This document shows positions 18,363 through 27,168 of a stretch of 64,000 nucleotides of DNA, in pieces; the stretch's first letter is position 1, and each line of letters opens with the position of its first letter. The position numbers and the translations under genes are program-made. Location: contig CAVUCE010000022.1 of assembly GCA_963739985.1 (NCBI GenBank), positions 569,575 through 633,574 of the forward strand, read 5' to 3'. This DNA comes from CAVUCE01 sp963739985 (GTDB taxonomy: Bacteria; Bacteroidota; Ignavibacteria; Ignavibacteriales; Ignavibacteriaceae). The notes under the pieces are model-generated. The model was not told the DNA's origin. It made no database searches and saw only the letters and a list, made by a program, of their open reading frames with translations.

Positions 18363-18672
18363 CTTTGAATTCGATAAGAATGAAAAAAAATTATTAAAAA
18401 CATTCTCTAATCAAACATTAAAACAAACACAAGGAGATAATAGGTTTTATGCAGAGGCCAAGGCATTTAATTCAATACTCGAAAAATTAAACAGTGATGC
18501 CGAGGTTATTAAATTTACAAAGGATGAAAGAACAAGGTTAAAATATCAACTTGAAGAAAATATTAAATTTCTCAAAAAAGAAATAAGTAAAAGTTGGTTC
18601 ATCAAAAAATGGCTATACAAATCAATGTTAAAGCAATATGAAAACATTGTAGAAACACACTTCAAAGGATAA
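18337..18672 (+). CDS. Small unknown protein between adenosine deaminase and urocanase
   Basis: About 111 residues from the ATG at 18337, overlapping the end of the deaminase gene by 26 bases with GGAG just upstream. Lys/Glu-rich and predicted largely helical (KDERTRLKYQLEENIKFLKKEIS), with no signal peptide, membrane segment or cysteine motif. I do not recognise a family. The overlap and its place two bases before urocanase make it a real operon member rather than a shadow. Its function is unknown. Confidence 0.65.
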   Translation: MKKLFTNYNFEFDKNEKKLLKTFSNQTLKQTQGDNRFYAEAKAFNSILEKLNSDAEVIKFTKDERTRLKYQLEENIKFLKKEISKSWFIKKWLYKSMLKQYENIVETHFKG

Positions 18673-18674
18673 TT

Positions 18675-20354
18675 ATGATTACATCCGAAGAGAAAGTTAG
18701 CATTCACGCTCCTCGGGGGACCAAACTGAATTGCAAAGGTTGGCTCCAGGAAGCAGCGATGAGAATGCTAATGAATAATCTTGATCCGGAAGTTGCAGAA
18801 CGCCCCGCTGATCTGGTAGTTTACGGCGGTAGCGGAAAAGCAGCTAGAAACTGGGAAGCTTATCAAGCAATAATAAATTCTCTTAAAGAATTAGAGAATG
18901 ACGAAACACTTCTTGTACAATCCGGCAAACCCGTGGGGATTTTTAAAACCCATGAAAACGCTCCGAGAGTTATTATATCCAACGCGATGCTTGTTCCAAA
19001 CTGGGCTAACTGGGATGAGTTTAGAAGACTTGAATCCCTTGGTTTAACAATGTACGGACAAATGACTGCCGGTAGTTGGATATACATTGGTACTCAAGGA
19101 ATTTTACAAGGCACTTATGAAACGTTCGCTGAATGTGCACGGAAATATTTTCAGAGTAATTTATCGGGTAAATTTTTACTGACTGCCGGACTCGGAGGAA
19201 TGGGAGGAGCTCAACCTCTTGCAGCAACTATGAACGGTGCAGCATTTTTAGGAATCGATGCCGATAAATCCAGAATACAAAAAAGAATTGACACCGGTTA
19301 TCTAGATATTTTATCAGAAGATCTGGATGAAGCACTTGAGCTTGTTTTAAATGCTAAAAAAGAAAACAAAGCTCTTTCCGTTGGATTAGTCGGAAATGCT
19401 GGAAAAATTCTTCCTCAAATCTTAGCAAAGAATATTATTCCCGACGTTTTAACAGATCAAACTTCAGCGCACGACACGCTAAATGGTTATGTGCCGATGG
19501 ATATGAGTTTCGAGGAAGCGCTTGAACTGCGAAATGATAATCCCACCCGCTATATTAAACTAGCAAAATATACTATTGTTGAACACGTTAAGGCAATGTT
19601 AGAATTTAAAAAACGTGGATCGATAACCTTTGATTACGGAAATAATATCCGTGGCGAAGCAAAAGAAAATGGATTAGAAAATGCATTTGATATTCCAGGC
19701 TTTGTTCCGGAATTTATTCGTCCGCTTTTCTGTGACGGAAAGGGACCTTTCAGATGGGTAGCGCTTTCCGGTAATCCTGAAGATATATATGTAACCGACA
19801 AAGCTATCAAAGATGCTTTTCCGGAAAATAAATCTTTATGTAACTGGATAGATCTAGCGCAAAAGAAAGTCCATTTTCAAGGACTTCCCTCTCGCATCTG
19901 CTGGCTGGGTTATGGTGAGAGAGCAAAAATGGGGAAAATATTTAATGATCTTGTGGCTTCCGGTAAAATAAGTGCACCAATTGTTATCGGTCGTGATCAC
20001 CTCGATTGTGGCTCGGTAGCATCACCGAACAGAGAAACAGAAAATATGAAAGACGGCAGTGATGCTATTGCAGATTGGCCTATTCTAAACGTACTTCTTA
20101 ATTCTATTGGCGGTGCTAGTTGGGTTTCTGTTCATCACGGCGGTGGAGTTGGAATAGGTAAATCTATACATGCCGGAATGGTAATAGTTGCAGATGGAAC
20201 CAAAGAAGCCGAACTAAGATTAGAGCGTGTGCTTACTTACGATCCGGGAACGGGAATTGTAAGACACGCGGACGCCGGTTATCAGAAAGCAATCGATAAT
20301 GCTAATCATTTCGGGATAAAAATTCCAATGTTAAATTTAGAAAGGGGTGAATAA
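18675..20354 (+). CDS. hutU: Urocanate hydratase
   Basis: A 559-residue urocanase, which uses tightly bound NAD+ as electrophile to convert urocanate to imidazolonepropionate in histidine breakdown. The N-terminus HAPRGTKLNCKGWLQEAAMRML and the segment YGGSGKAARNWE are diagnostic. The later GLPSRICWLGYGERAKMG carries the conserved Cys and Tyr block. Full length (the family is about 555). AAAGGAT precedes the ATG. No hutH, hutI or hutG lies in the window, so the rest of the pathway must be elsewhere or absent. The stop TAA overlaps the next ATG by one base. Confidence 0.95.
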   Translation: MITSEEKVSIHAPRGTKLNCKGWLQEAAMRMLMNNLDPEVAERPADLVVYGGSGKAARNWEAYQAIINSLKELENDETLLVQSGKPVGIFKTHENAPRVIISNAMLVPNWANWDEFRRLESLGLTMYGQMTAGSWIYIGTQGILQGTYETFAECARKYFQSNLSGKFLLTAGLGGMGGAQPLAATMNGAAFLGIDADKSRIQKRIDTGYLDILSEDLDEALELVLNAKKENKALSVGLVGNAGKILPQILAKNIIPDVLTDQTSAHDTLNGYVPMDMSFEEALELRNDNPTRYIKLAKYTIVEHVKAMLEFKKRGSITFDYGNNIRGEAKENGLENAFDIPGFVPEFIRPLFCDGKGPFRWVALSGNPEDIYVTDKAIKDAFPENKSLCNWIDLAQKKVHFQGLPSRICWLGYGERAKMGKIFNDLVASGKISAPIVIGRDHLDCGSVASPNRETENMKDGSDAIADWPILNVLLNSIGGASWVSVHHGGGVGIGKSIHAGMVIVADGTKEAELRLERVLTYDPGTGIVRHADAGYQKAIDNANHFGIKIPMLNLERGE

Positions 20355-21544
20355 TGAAAGTAAAAGTTTTAATCGCCGACAAGTTCCCTGATGAGTATAT
20401 AAAGCAGTTTGAAGAGTTAGATTTGGACGTAGTATATTCTCCTAAATTAGGTGAAAATGATTTGAAGGATGCCGCTGAAGAAGTTGATATTTTAATCGTT
20501 CGCTCAACAAAAGTTAATGAAGAAACAATTATTAATAGCAAAAATTTAAATCTTATTATCCGCGCCGGTTCCGGAGTGAATAACATTAATATAGCCGCCG
20601 CAAATAAAAGGGGAATTTATGTTGCAAATTGTCCCGGAATGAATGCAGTTGCTGTTGCAGAGTTGGCAATAGGATTAATGATTTCATTAGATAGAAGAAT
20701 TCCGGAAAATGTAATTGATTTCAAAAATGGTAAGTGGAACAAAGGCGAGTATTCGAAGGCTGAAGGATTAAAAGGAAAAACTTTAGGCATAATTGGTGTC
20801 GGGAACATAGGAAAAGAAGTTGCAAAAAGAGCTCTGGCATTTGGAATGAACGTTTACGGTAAGGATGTCTCTAGAATTGAGGGAGTTTCAATTAAAGATT
20901 TTTCTGAGATGGATCAACTATTACCTCTTTGCGATGTAGTTACAATTCATCTACCCGCAACTCCGCATACCAAAGGCTTATTCAATAAAGAGATGTTCAG
21001 TTACATGAAAGATAATGCATTGTTAATAAATACTTCTCGTGCCGATATTATTGACGAAGATGCCTTAATTGATGCAATTAAGAATAAGAATTTAAGAGTA
21101 GCTCTTGATGTATTTAAAGGTGAACCGGAACAAAAAACCGGTGAGGTTAAATCTATTCTGCAAACTAATCCTAATGTTTACATAACTCACCACATTGGGG
21201 CTTCAACAGAACAGGCACAAAATGCCGTTGCTGCCGAAACTGTTAAAATTGTAAAGGATTATGTTTCCAGCGGTTTAATTGCTCATTGGGTAAATAGGAC
21301 AAAAGTTTCAGACGCCAAATATCAATTGGTTGTGAAGCATTTTGATAAACCAGGCGTGTTGTCAAATATTCTCAATATAATTAGAGAACAAAATATTAAT
21401 ATTGAGGAAATTGAAAATATTATTTTTGAAGGCGGCGTAGTTGCTTGTTGTACCATGAAGTTAAAACACAATCTCTCTACTGAGATCATAAAAACTATGA
21501 ACGAAAATGAGAATGTGTTAAGTGTTTCGCATATCGCTATCTAA
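20354..21544 (+). CDS. D-3-phosphoglycerate dehydrogenase-like 2-hydroxyacid dehydrogenase, short form with ACT domain
   Basis: A 396-residue NAD-dependent dehydrogenase. Substrate-domain motif RAGSGVNNINI; Rossmann motif GIIGVGNIGKEVAKRALAFG at about residues 145-164; catalytic Arg in NTSRADIIDEDAL; and the His block HHIGASTEQAQNAVA. The last 75 residues look like an ACT domain (DKPGVLSNILNIIREQNINIEEIEN), usual for serine feedback control. It lacks the 130-residue ASB domain of the longer SerA at 37208. The catalysed step is the first in serine synthesis or a related hydroxyacid reaction. It is translationally coupled to urocanase and ends in a strong terminator. Confidence 0.85.
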   Translation: MKVKVLIADKFPDEYIKQFEELDLDVVYSPKLGENDLKDAAEEVDILIVRSTKVNEETIINSKNLNLIIRAGSGVNNINIAAANKRGIYVANCPGMNAVAVAELAIGLMISLDRRIPENVIDFKNGKWNKGEYSKAEGLKGKTLGIIGVGNIGKEVAKRALAFGMNVYGKDVSRIEGVSIKDFSEMDQLLPLCDVVTIHLPATPHTKGLFNKEMFSYMKDNALLINTSRADIIDEDALIDAIKNKNLRVALDVFKGEPEQKTGEVKSILQTNPNVYITHHIGASTEQAQNAVAAETVKIVKDYVSSGLIAHWVNRTKVSDAKYQLVVKHFDKPGVLSNILNIIREQNINIEEIENIIFEGGVVACCTMKLKHNLSTEIIKTMNENENVLSVSHIAI

Positions 21545-21549
21545 AATTA

Positions 21550-21586
21550 AAAATCAAGGTGACTACTTGTTAGTCACCTTGATTTT
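21550..21586 (+). terminator. Strong hairpin terminator ending the add-hutU operon
   Basis: AAAATCAAGGTGACTA (21550-21565) and TAGTCACCTTGATTTT (21571-21586) form a perfect 16-bp stem with the loop CTTGT. A and T runs flank both sides, so it can also end transcription from the convergent gene at 21616. Confidence 0.9.
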
Positions 21587-21615
21587 ATATCTCTTATAAA
21601 ATTTTTAACTCAAAT

Positions 21616-22374
21616 CTAGGCTAATCGAACTTCCAGAATCTCCTTTATAATCCCATGAAAATATGGTAAGCGAATAAGCTGTTTAATACCCTCAATATCC
21701 TGCTCATCAAATTCGCAAATAAATGATGATATATTATCTCTTATATGCTGCTTGGTTTCATCTGAAAAATCTATTCCAAAATTATCATCCTCAGCCGCAT
21801 TATAAACTGACCTGCTTATACCTTTAACTGCTTTATTAAATTCTTCAATCATTACCTTATCTTTTGAAGCAAAAACATAATTAACATAGGGGACAGAAAG
21901 AACATCAATTAACTCCTCTGAAAAGCTAATCCCATTATAAAATTTTCCTAATAGAAAATTTACATCACCGGTAACCAAAACATTTCTATCTTCGGCTTTC
22001 TTCAAATCCGTTAACATATTTATTTTAACATCTACAGAATAAGCTTCTTTAAAAATAAGTTTTGCCAAAATTACTTCTAATGATGAAATATCACCGTACA
22101 AATAAATTTCAGAAACATCTTTCTGTTCCGGATTAAAATATATATATGTATTGCAAAGAGAAGATTCGAATGAAACACCAAACGATTGGGAAACGTAAAA
22201 ATCCTTGTGTTGAATGAGATCCATAGTTGGGATTAATCCGGATGCAGTTTCATCTTCCTCTAATTTTTTTGAGATTAAAGATGCTGAAATAAACTCCACT
22301 GAACTTTTAATTGGTTCCGGTAACTTGGAATAAATTAATTTTGTAAAAATATTATCCGGGAAATAATAACTCAT
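21616..22374 (-). CDS. MqnA-like (chorismate dehydratase fold) protein, divergent
   Basis: A 252-residue protein without signal peptide. The order of segments follows the MqnA/periplasmic-binding fold of futalosine-pathway enzymes: FISASLISKKLEEDETASGLIP, then VSQSFGVSFESSLCNTYIYF, the ISSLEVILAKLIFKEAY helix, NVLVTGDVNFLLGKF, and SEELIDVLSVPYVNYVFASKD. MqnA dehydrates chorismate to 3-enolpyruvyl-benzoate. Here the early N-terminal strand and part of the ligand pocket differ, so activity is doubtful. No other menaquinone genes are near. It stands alone between two terminators. Homology is judged from pattern only. Confidence 0.5.
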   Translation of the reverse strand: MSYYFPDNIFTKLIYSKLPEPIKSSVEFISASLISKKLEEDETASGLIPTMDLIQHKDFYVSQSFGVSFESSLCNTYIYFNPEQKDVSEIYLYGDISSLEVILAKLIFKEAYSVDVKINMLTDLKKAEDRNVLVTGDVNFLLGKFYNGISFSEELIDVLSVPYVNYVFASKDKVMIEEFNKAVKGISRSVYNAAEDDNFGIDFSDETKQHIRDNISSFICEFDEQDIEGIKQLIRLPYFHGIIKEILEVRLA

Positions 22375-22401
22375 AATAAATCTTGAAATAATTAAAAAGA
22401 A

Positions 22402-22498
22402 AGAGGCTGTTTCAAAAGTTTAATTTTATTCATTAAATAAAAATTTAATTGAATTCTTTTCCAAACGGAAAAATATTAAAACCTTTGTAACAGCCTCT
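22402..22498 (-). terminator. Long interrupted hairpin ending the rpsP-rplS operon
   Basis: AGAGGCTGTT (22402-22411) pairs exactly with AACAGCCTCT (22489-22498). The arms extend inward with two mismatches (CAAA-TTTG, GTTT-AAAC). On the minus strand a T-rich run follows (TTTCTTTTTAA). It lies between rplS and the MqnA-like gene. The large loop is unusual; a small palindromic repeat element is an alternative. Confidence 0.65.
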
Positions 22499-22518
22499 AT
22501 AAAAAGACTAACCAAAAA

Positions 22519-22863
22519 TCATCTGGTTTTTGTTTTAATTCTTGCAGCTTTACCAGAAAGATTTCTGAGGTAGTAAAGTTTAGCTCTTCTAACATCACCT
22601 TCTTTAAGAAGTTCAATTTTAGCAATCTTTGGTGAATTGAAAGGAAATATTCTTTCAACACCAACACCGCTGGAAATTTTTCTTACAGTAAAAGTTTTGC
22701 TTGCGCCTGCACCTCTGATGCTTATAACATCGCCTTCAAAAGGCTGAACTCTCTCTTTATCACCTTCAACAACCCTAACATGAATTCTAACATGATCTCC
22801 AGAATTAAATCTTGGGAAATCTGTTCTAACTTGATCAGGTAATATATTGTTTATATCGACCAT
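22519..22863 (-). CDS. rplS: Ribosomal protein L19
   Basis: About 114 residues from the ATG at 22863 with GGAG six bases upstream; the in-frame GTG at 22875 lies on the trmD stop and is not needed. Diagnostic blocks are FNSGDHVRIHVRVVEGDKER, FEGDVISIRGAGASKTFTVR, and RRAKLYYLRNLSGKAARIK. L19 lies at the 30S-50S interface. It is the last gene of the rpsP-khpA-rimM-trmD-rplS operon, in the conserved order. Confidence 0.97.
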   Translation of the reverse strand: MVDINNILPDQVRTDFPRFNSGDHVRIHVRVVEGDKERVQPFEGDVISIRGAGASKTFTVRKISSGVGVERIFPFNSPKIAKIELLKEGDVRRAKLYYLRNLSGKAARIKTKTR

Positions 22864-22874
22864 TGTTTTCTCCA

Positions 22875-23555
22875 CTAATTATTAATTTTTCTCCACTTCT
22901 CGGTTAATAAAATAGATTGCTCTTCTTTCCATTTTTTTATTTCTCTTTCATTACCGGAAAGGAGCACATCAGGCACTTTCATCCCGCGATAGTCAGCAGG
23001 CCTTGTAAAATATGGAGCTTCTACTCTATCTCCATCTTGAAAAGAATCATCAAGTGCCGATTCACTATCATTAAGAACACCCGGAATTAACCTTACAACC
23101 GCATCAATTATAAGAAGCGCGGGTAACTCACCACCGGTTAAAACAAAATTTCCAATCGATATTTCATCGGTTGCAAATTTTTCCCTAACTCGGTCATCAA
23201 TTTCTTTATAATGTCCGGTTACAAAAAGTATATTTCCAGCTAATGATAATTTATTTGCTTCTTTTTGATTAAAGATTTTCCCTTTGGGAGAAGTGAAAAT
23301 TACATAATCGTAATTTCTTTCAGCCTGAAGTTTTTCAATACATTCAAAAAACGGTTCGGGTTTTAAGATCATACCCGGGCCACCACCAAAAGGTTTATCA
23401 TCAATCTGTTTATGTTTATTAAATGCGTAATCTCTGAGATTATGAATTATAATTTCAACTTTTCCCTTATTTTGAGCTCTCTTTATAATGCTTGTTTGCA
23501 AAGGACTCAATAATAAATCCGGGACAGCAGAAATAATATCAATTCTCATCATCAT
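22875..23555 (-). CDS. trmD: tRNA (guanine-N1)-methyltransferase
   Basis: A 226-residue SPOUT methyltransferase that makes m1G37 in tRNAs to prevent frameshifting. Knot motifs are present: DDKPFGGGPGMILKPEPFF, SPKGKIFNQKEA, GHYKEIDDRV and IGNFVLTGGELPALLIIDA. The tail carries YRGMKVPDVLLSGNE. Three ATGs open the frame; the first has GAGAAGAG at a good distance. It overlaps rimM by 17 bases. Confidence 0.97.
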   Translation of the reverse strand: MMMRIDIISAVPDLLLSPLQTSIIKRAQNKGKVEIIIHNLRDYAFNKHKQIDDKPFGGGPGMILKPEPFFECIEKLQAERNYDYVIFTSPKGKIFNQKEANKLSLAGNILFVTGHYKEIDDRVREKFATDEISIGNFVLTGGELPALLIIDAVVRLIPGVLNDSESALDDSFQDGDRVEAPYFTRPADYRGMKVPDVLLSGNEREIKKWKEEQSILLTEKWRKINN

Positions 23556-24057
23556 CGTAAAACTCTTCTCCCGGCTTTAGTACCATAATTTTATTGTTGG
23601 GATCAAAACTCTCAACAATTTCCTTAATCGCCGGAAGCAGTATTTCCCCACCATTTACGAGTTCTATAACATAAACGTCATTAGCAGGATATTTTAGAAC
23701 ATCAACAATCTTTCCAAATTCAAGATTGTTTCTAAAAATTTTGCTTCCTATAAGATCATGAACAAAAAAGTGATCCTTAGGAAGCTTAATTAAATTTTCT
23801 TCATCAACAAAAATTTCTTTGCCAACTAAGATGGAAACATCACTTTCAGAATCAAAGTTTTTAAACTTCAACGTTAAAAAGTTTTTGTGTTTCTTCACAT
23901 AGTCAATTGTGAATTCTTTTTTATCACCGAAGAAATCAATGTAAATGTTCTTCAGATCGAAAAATCTTTCGGGAAAATCGGAATAAGAATTAATTCTTAA
24001 ATAACCTTCCTTTCCGAAAGCAGACACAATTTTGGCAATAAGAAAAAAATTGTTCAC
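23539..24057 (-). CDS. rimM: 16S rRNA processing protein RimM
   Basis: A 172-residue ribosome maturation factor with the two expected beta domains. The N-terminal start FLIAKIVSAFGKEGYLRI and the C-terminal PRC-barrel segment HDLIGSKIFRNNLEFGKIVDVLKYPANDVYVIE are typical, and LLPAIKEIVESFD closes the fold. It binds S19 during 30S head assembly. Genes on either side (khpA, trmD) fit the usual operon. Confidence 0.94.
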   Translation of the reverse strand: MNNFFLIAKIVSAFGKEGYLRINSYSDFPERFFDLKNIYIDFFGDKKEFTIDYVKKHKNFLTLKFKNFDSESDVSILVGKEIFVDEENLIKLPKDHFFVHDLIGSKIFRNNLEFGKIVDVLKYPANDVYVIELVNGGEILLPAIKEIVESFDPNNKIMVLKPGEEFYDDDEN

Positions 24058-24073
24058 AAAAAAGAATAGACCT

Positions 24074-24307
24074 TTAGTCTAATATTTCTAAAATAGCTCT
24101 CTTACCTTCTTTAGCCGCAATTGCGGTTAACAAAGTACGCATTGCCTGAGCAGTTTTTCCTTGCTTTCCGATGACTTTACCCACATCATCGGCTTGTACT
24201 TTAAGAGAAAGTACAATTTTGTTCTCCTCAGGATTTTTTTCCTCGATAACAACACTATCAGGATTATCCACCAAGTGTTTTGCGATAAATTCGATGAATT
24301 CTTTCAT
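24074..24307 (-). CDS. khpA: KH-domain RNA-binding protein
   Basis: A 77-residue single type-II KH protein. The GxxG loop is in GKVIGKQGKTAQAMRTLL, preceded by FIAKHLVDNPDSVVIE. KhpA proteins bind RNA, often with KhpB, and affect cell size and small-RNA action in Firmicutes. It sits between rpsP and rimM as in most bacteria. Confidence 0.93.
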   Translation of the reverse strand: MKEFIEFIAKHLVDNPDSVVIEEKNPEENKIVLSLKVQADDVGKVIGKQGKTAQAMRTLLTAIAAKEGKRAILEILD

Positions 24308-24388
24308 AGAAAGAAGCCTCCTATATTAGAGTAAGGGAGCTTTAGAAATAATGTACAGAGAGAAAAGACCTATAAAAAGAAATTTAAA

Positions 24389-24865
24389 TTAAGCTTCTTT
24401 TTCTTCGGTATTCTCATCAGAAGCAGCGCCCTTTACTTCTGCTGTACCTGTTTCAATATTTTCTACTTCTTCGGCCTTTTCTTCTGAAACGACTTCATTC
24501 TCAACCTTATTAGTAGAAGCAGTGCTCTTACTTTTCGTCTTAGCCTCGTTCAGCTTTTGCCAGTTCTCTATTTCGGCCTGTATTTTCTCTTCAGAAAGGC
24601 CTTTTTTAATTAGCTCTCTCTTTAAGATAATGCCTTTCTTACTCAACAAACTTTTTACGGTATCAGTAGGCTGTGCACCGGCATTTAGCCAATACATTGC
24701 TCTATCTTCTTTTATGTCAATTGTAGAAGGATCGGTTAAAGGATTATATGAACCGATAGCTTCTAAAAATTTACCATCACGAGGAGATCTTGAATCAGCA
24801 GCTACAACTTTATAAATTGGTTGCTTCTTCTTTCCAAGTCTTCGTAATCTTAACTTTACAGCCAA
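24389..24865 (-). CDS. rpsP: Ribosomal protein S16 with long acidic C-terminal extension
   Basis: A 158-residue S16. The first 80 residues are canonical: VKLRLRRLGKKKQPIYKVV, DSRSPRDGKFLEAIGSYNP and ALYWLNAGAQPTD-type sequence. S16 is normally about 80-90 residues. The extra tail is Glu/Lys/Ala/Ser/Thr-rich, with a Trp-containing helix and a run of acidic residues, and is probably disordered. Similar tails occur in Bacteroidota S16. It heads the rpsP-rplS operon, just downstream of ffh. Confidence 0.95.
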   Translation of the reverse strand: MAVKLRLRRLGKKKQPIYKVVAADSRSPRDGKFLEAIGSYNPLTDPSTIDIKEDRAMYWLNAGAQPTDTVKSLLSKKGIILKRELIKKGLSEEKIQAEIENWQKLNEAKTKSKSTASTNKVENEVVSEEKAEEVENIETGTAEVKGAASDENTEEKEA

Positions 24866-24897
24866 GTTATTTGAACCTCCAGATATTTATCATTATA

Positions 24898-26220
24898 TCA
24901 ATTAAATTTAAAATTATTCAACGAATTGCCAAATCCCTTTTTACTGAACCGGCTCATCATTTTTTGCATTTCGCCAAACTGCTTGATTAAACGGTTTACA
25001 TCTTGAATTGATGTTCCACTTCCTCTTGCAATTCTTTTACGACGTCCTCCATTGAGGATTTTGGGTGATTCTCTCTCTTTCAAAGTCATAGAATTTATTA
25101 TAGCTTCAACTTTTACGAGAGCATTATCATCAATTTGAGTATTTTTTATCTGAGAACTAAGCCCAGGAATCATTCCCAAAATGGATGATAAAGAACCCAT
25201 TTTCTTAATTGCTTTAATTTGCTTAAGAAAATCATTAAAATCAAATTTATTTTTCCTTAATTTTTCTTCAAGCTTGTCAGCTTCTAGCTCATCAAAGTTC
25301 ATTTGAGCTTTTTCAACTAAGGAAACTATGTCACCTTTGCCTAAAATTCTAGATGCTAAACGATCAGGATAAAAAGCTTCTAAAGCATCAAGTTTTTCTC
25401 CGTTACTTATAAACTTAATCGGTTTGCCTACTACGGAACGTATTGAGAGCGCCGCTCCGCCTCTGGCATCACCGTCTAACTTTGTTAGCACAATTCCGTC
25501 GTAATTTACTTTTTCATTAAAAGCTTTAGCGGAATTTACAGCATCTTGCCCGGTCATTGAATCAACCACAAAAAGAGTATCGGTTGGTTTTACCAGGTTT
25601 TTTATATCGGCTACTTCAGTCATCATTTCTTCATCCACATGAAGACGACCGGCTGTATCTACAATTACGGTATCAAAATTATTTTGTTTAGCATAAGCCA
25701 TTCCCTCTGAAACGACTTTTCTTGCATTTTTTTCTTCAAGAGAAAATACCGGAACTTCTATTTGAGTTCCTAAAAGTTTCAACTGCTCAATAGCTGCCGG
25801 TCTATAAATATCGGCTGCAACAAGTAAAACATTTCTATTTTTACTCTTAAGCGATTTGGCAAGTTTTCCGCTAAAGGTAGTTTTACCTGATCCTTGTAAT
25901 CCAACTATTAAAATAGCTGTAATACCGGAACCGTTTAGTTTAAGTTCGCTTGCATTTCCGCCAAGGAGTTGAGTTAACTCATCATTAATAATTTTTGTTA
26001 TTAATTGTCCCGGAGTAATTGAAGCAATAACTTCTTCACCTAAAGCTTTTTCAGAGACTTGGTTTATGAAGTCCTTAGCAACTTTATAATTAACATCAGC
26101 ATCTAAAAGAACTCTTCGAATTTCCCTTAAAGTATCAGAGATATTTTGTTCTGTAAGCCTTCCCTGACCTCTAACTTTTTTAAGAGCAGTTTCTAATTTA
26201 AGAGATAATTCATCTAACAT
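24898..26220 (-). CDS. ffh: Signal recognition particle protein Ffh
   Basis: A 440-residue SRP54 GTPase that binds signal sequences and SRP RNA and docks with FtsY. N and G domains carry the GTPase motifs GLQGSGKTTFSGKLA (G1, about residue 107), DTAGRLHVDEEMM and TKLDGDARGGAA. The M domain has GSGTSIQDVNRLIKQFGEM. The C-terminal Gly/Met tail of many Ffh proteins is short. It ends 33 bases before rpsP and starts about 55 bases after atpG. Confidence 0.97.
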   Translation of the reverse strand: MLDELSLKLETALKKVRGQGRLTEQNISDTLREIRRVLLDADVNYKVAKDFINQVSEKALGEEVIASITPGQLITKIINDELTQLLGGNASELKLNGSGITAILIVGLQGSGKTTFSGKLAKSLKSKNRNVLLVAADIYRPAAIEQLKLLGTQIEVPVFSLEEKNARKVVSEGMAYAKQNNFDTVIVDTAGRLHVDEEMMTEVADIKNLVKPTDTLFVVDSMTGQDAVNSAKAFNEKVNYDGIVLTKLDGDARGGAALSIRSVVGKPIKFISNGEKLDALEAFYPDRLASRILGKGDIVSLVEKAQMNFDELEADKLEEKLRKNKFDFNDFLKQIKAIKKMGSLSSILGMIPGLSSQIKNTQIDDNALVKVEAIINSMTLKERESPKILNGGRRKRIARGSGTSIQDVNRLIKQFGEMQKMMSRFSKKGFGNSLNNFKFN

Positions 26221-26274
26221 TTTATATCAAAACTTTCCTAATCAAATTCCGTATAATTAACATAAAAGCTAAAA

Positions 26275-27150
26275 TCAACCGGCTTTAAGGGCGTTTGCGC
26301 CGGATACGATTTCTAAAATTTCTTTAGTAATTGCAGCTTGTCGTTCTTTATTATATTTCAACTGTAAAGTTCTAATCATTTCTTTGGCATTAGTTGTAGC
26401 ATTATCCATCGCAGTCATTTTTGCTCCGAGTTCTGCTGCGTTCGATTCGAGCAGAGCCCTCCATAATTGAGCCTTTAAATGTTTAGGCAAAAGATAATTA
26501 AGAATTGATTTCTGATCCGGTTCAAAAATATAATCGGAAAAGACTTCATCATGCTCATCATTTTTTACAACCGGAATTGGAAGATATTCAGTAACAACAA
26601 TTTTTTGCTGAATTATTGATTTAAATTCATTATAAATAACAATTACTTTATCGTAAACTTCAGTTAAATAACCATCAATAACTTCATTGGCAATTTCAAG
26701 TGCATCTTCATACTTTAGTGAACTAAACAAACCAATCTTTGATCCGACAACATTATAATCGCGTTTTCCAAAAAAGTCATTTCCTTTTTTCCCGACACAA
26801 AAAAGATGAGCTGCTATGTTTTTAGAAACTAATTTTTCGTTGATATAATTAGTTGCTTCTTTAATCAAATTTGTATTGAAAGCGCCGCAAAGGCCTCTAT
26901 CAGCAGTTATAATAACAACAGCTACATTTTTAACTTCTCGCGGCGTGATAAATTCGTTATTTGCAATATCGTCATCAGTAACCAAATGCGAAATCATTGT
27001 AGAAATTTTTGTAGCATAAGGACGAGCGTTAAGAACATTTTCTTGAGCTCTTCTTAACTTAGCAGCAGCCACCATTTTCATAGCTTTTGTAATCTGCTGA
27101 GTATCCCGAACGCCTTTAATTCGTCTTTTTATATCTCTTAATGTAGCCAT
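26275..27150 (-). CDS. atpG: ATP synthase gamma subunit
   Basis: A 291-residue central-stalk subunit. The N-terminal helix RRIKGVRDTQQITKAMKMVAAAKLRRAQ and the C-terminal MTAMDNATTNAKEMI are the two conserved coiled-coil ends that rotate inside alpha3-beta3. The middle, with ADRGLCGAFNTNL, is the conserved fold. It is last in the atp cluster; atpD and atpC do not follow, since ffh comes next. Confidence 0.96.
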   Translation of the reverse strand: MATLRDIKRRIKGVRDTQQITKAMKMVAAAKLRRAQENVLNARPYATKISTMISHLVTDDDIANNEFITPREVKNVAVVIITADRGLCGAFNTNLIKEATNYINEKLVSKNIAAHLFCVGKKGNDFFGKRDYNVVGSKIGLFSSLKYEDALEIANEVIDGYLTEVYDKVIVIYNEFKSIIQQKIVVTEYLPIPVVKNDEHDEVFSDYIFEPDQKSILNYLLPKHLKAQLWRALLESNAAELGAKMTAMDNATTNAKEMIRTLQLKYNKERQAAITKEILEIVSGANALKAG

Positions 27151-27168
27151 AATTAAATGATTTTTGCT

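Noticed and set aside
18675..20354. Complete histidine-utilisation cluster
   Set aside because: Only urocanase is present; neighbours are not hutH, hutI or hutG.
22402..22498. Mobile MITE-like element
   Set aside because: A long-arm hairpin was considered, but there is no target-site duplication and the position fits a terminator for the ribosomal operon.
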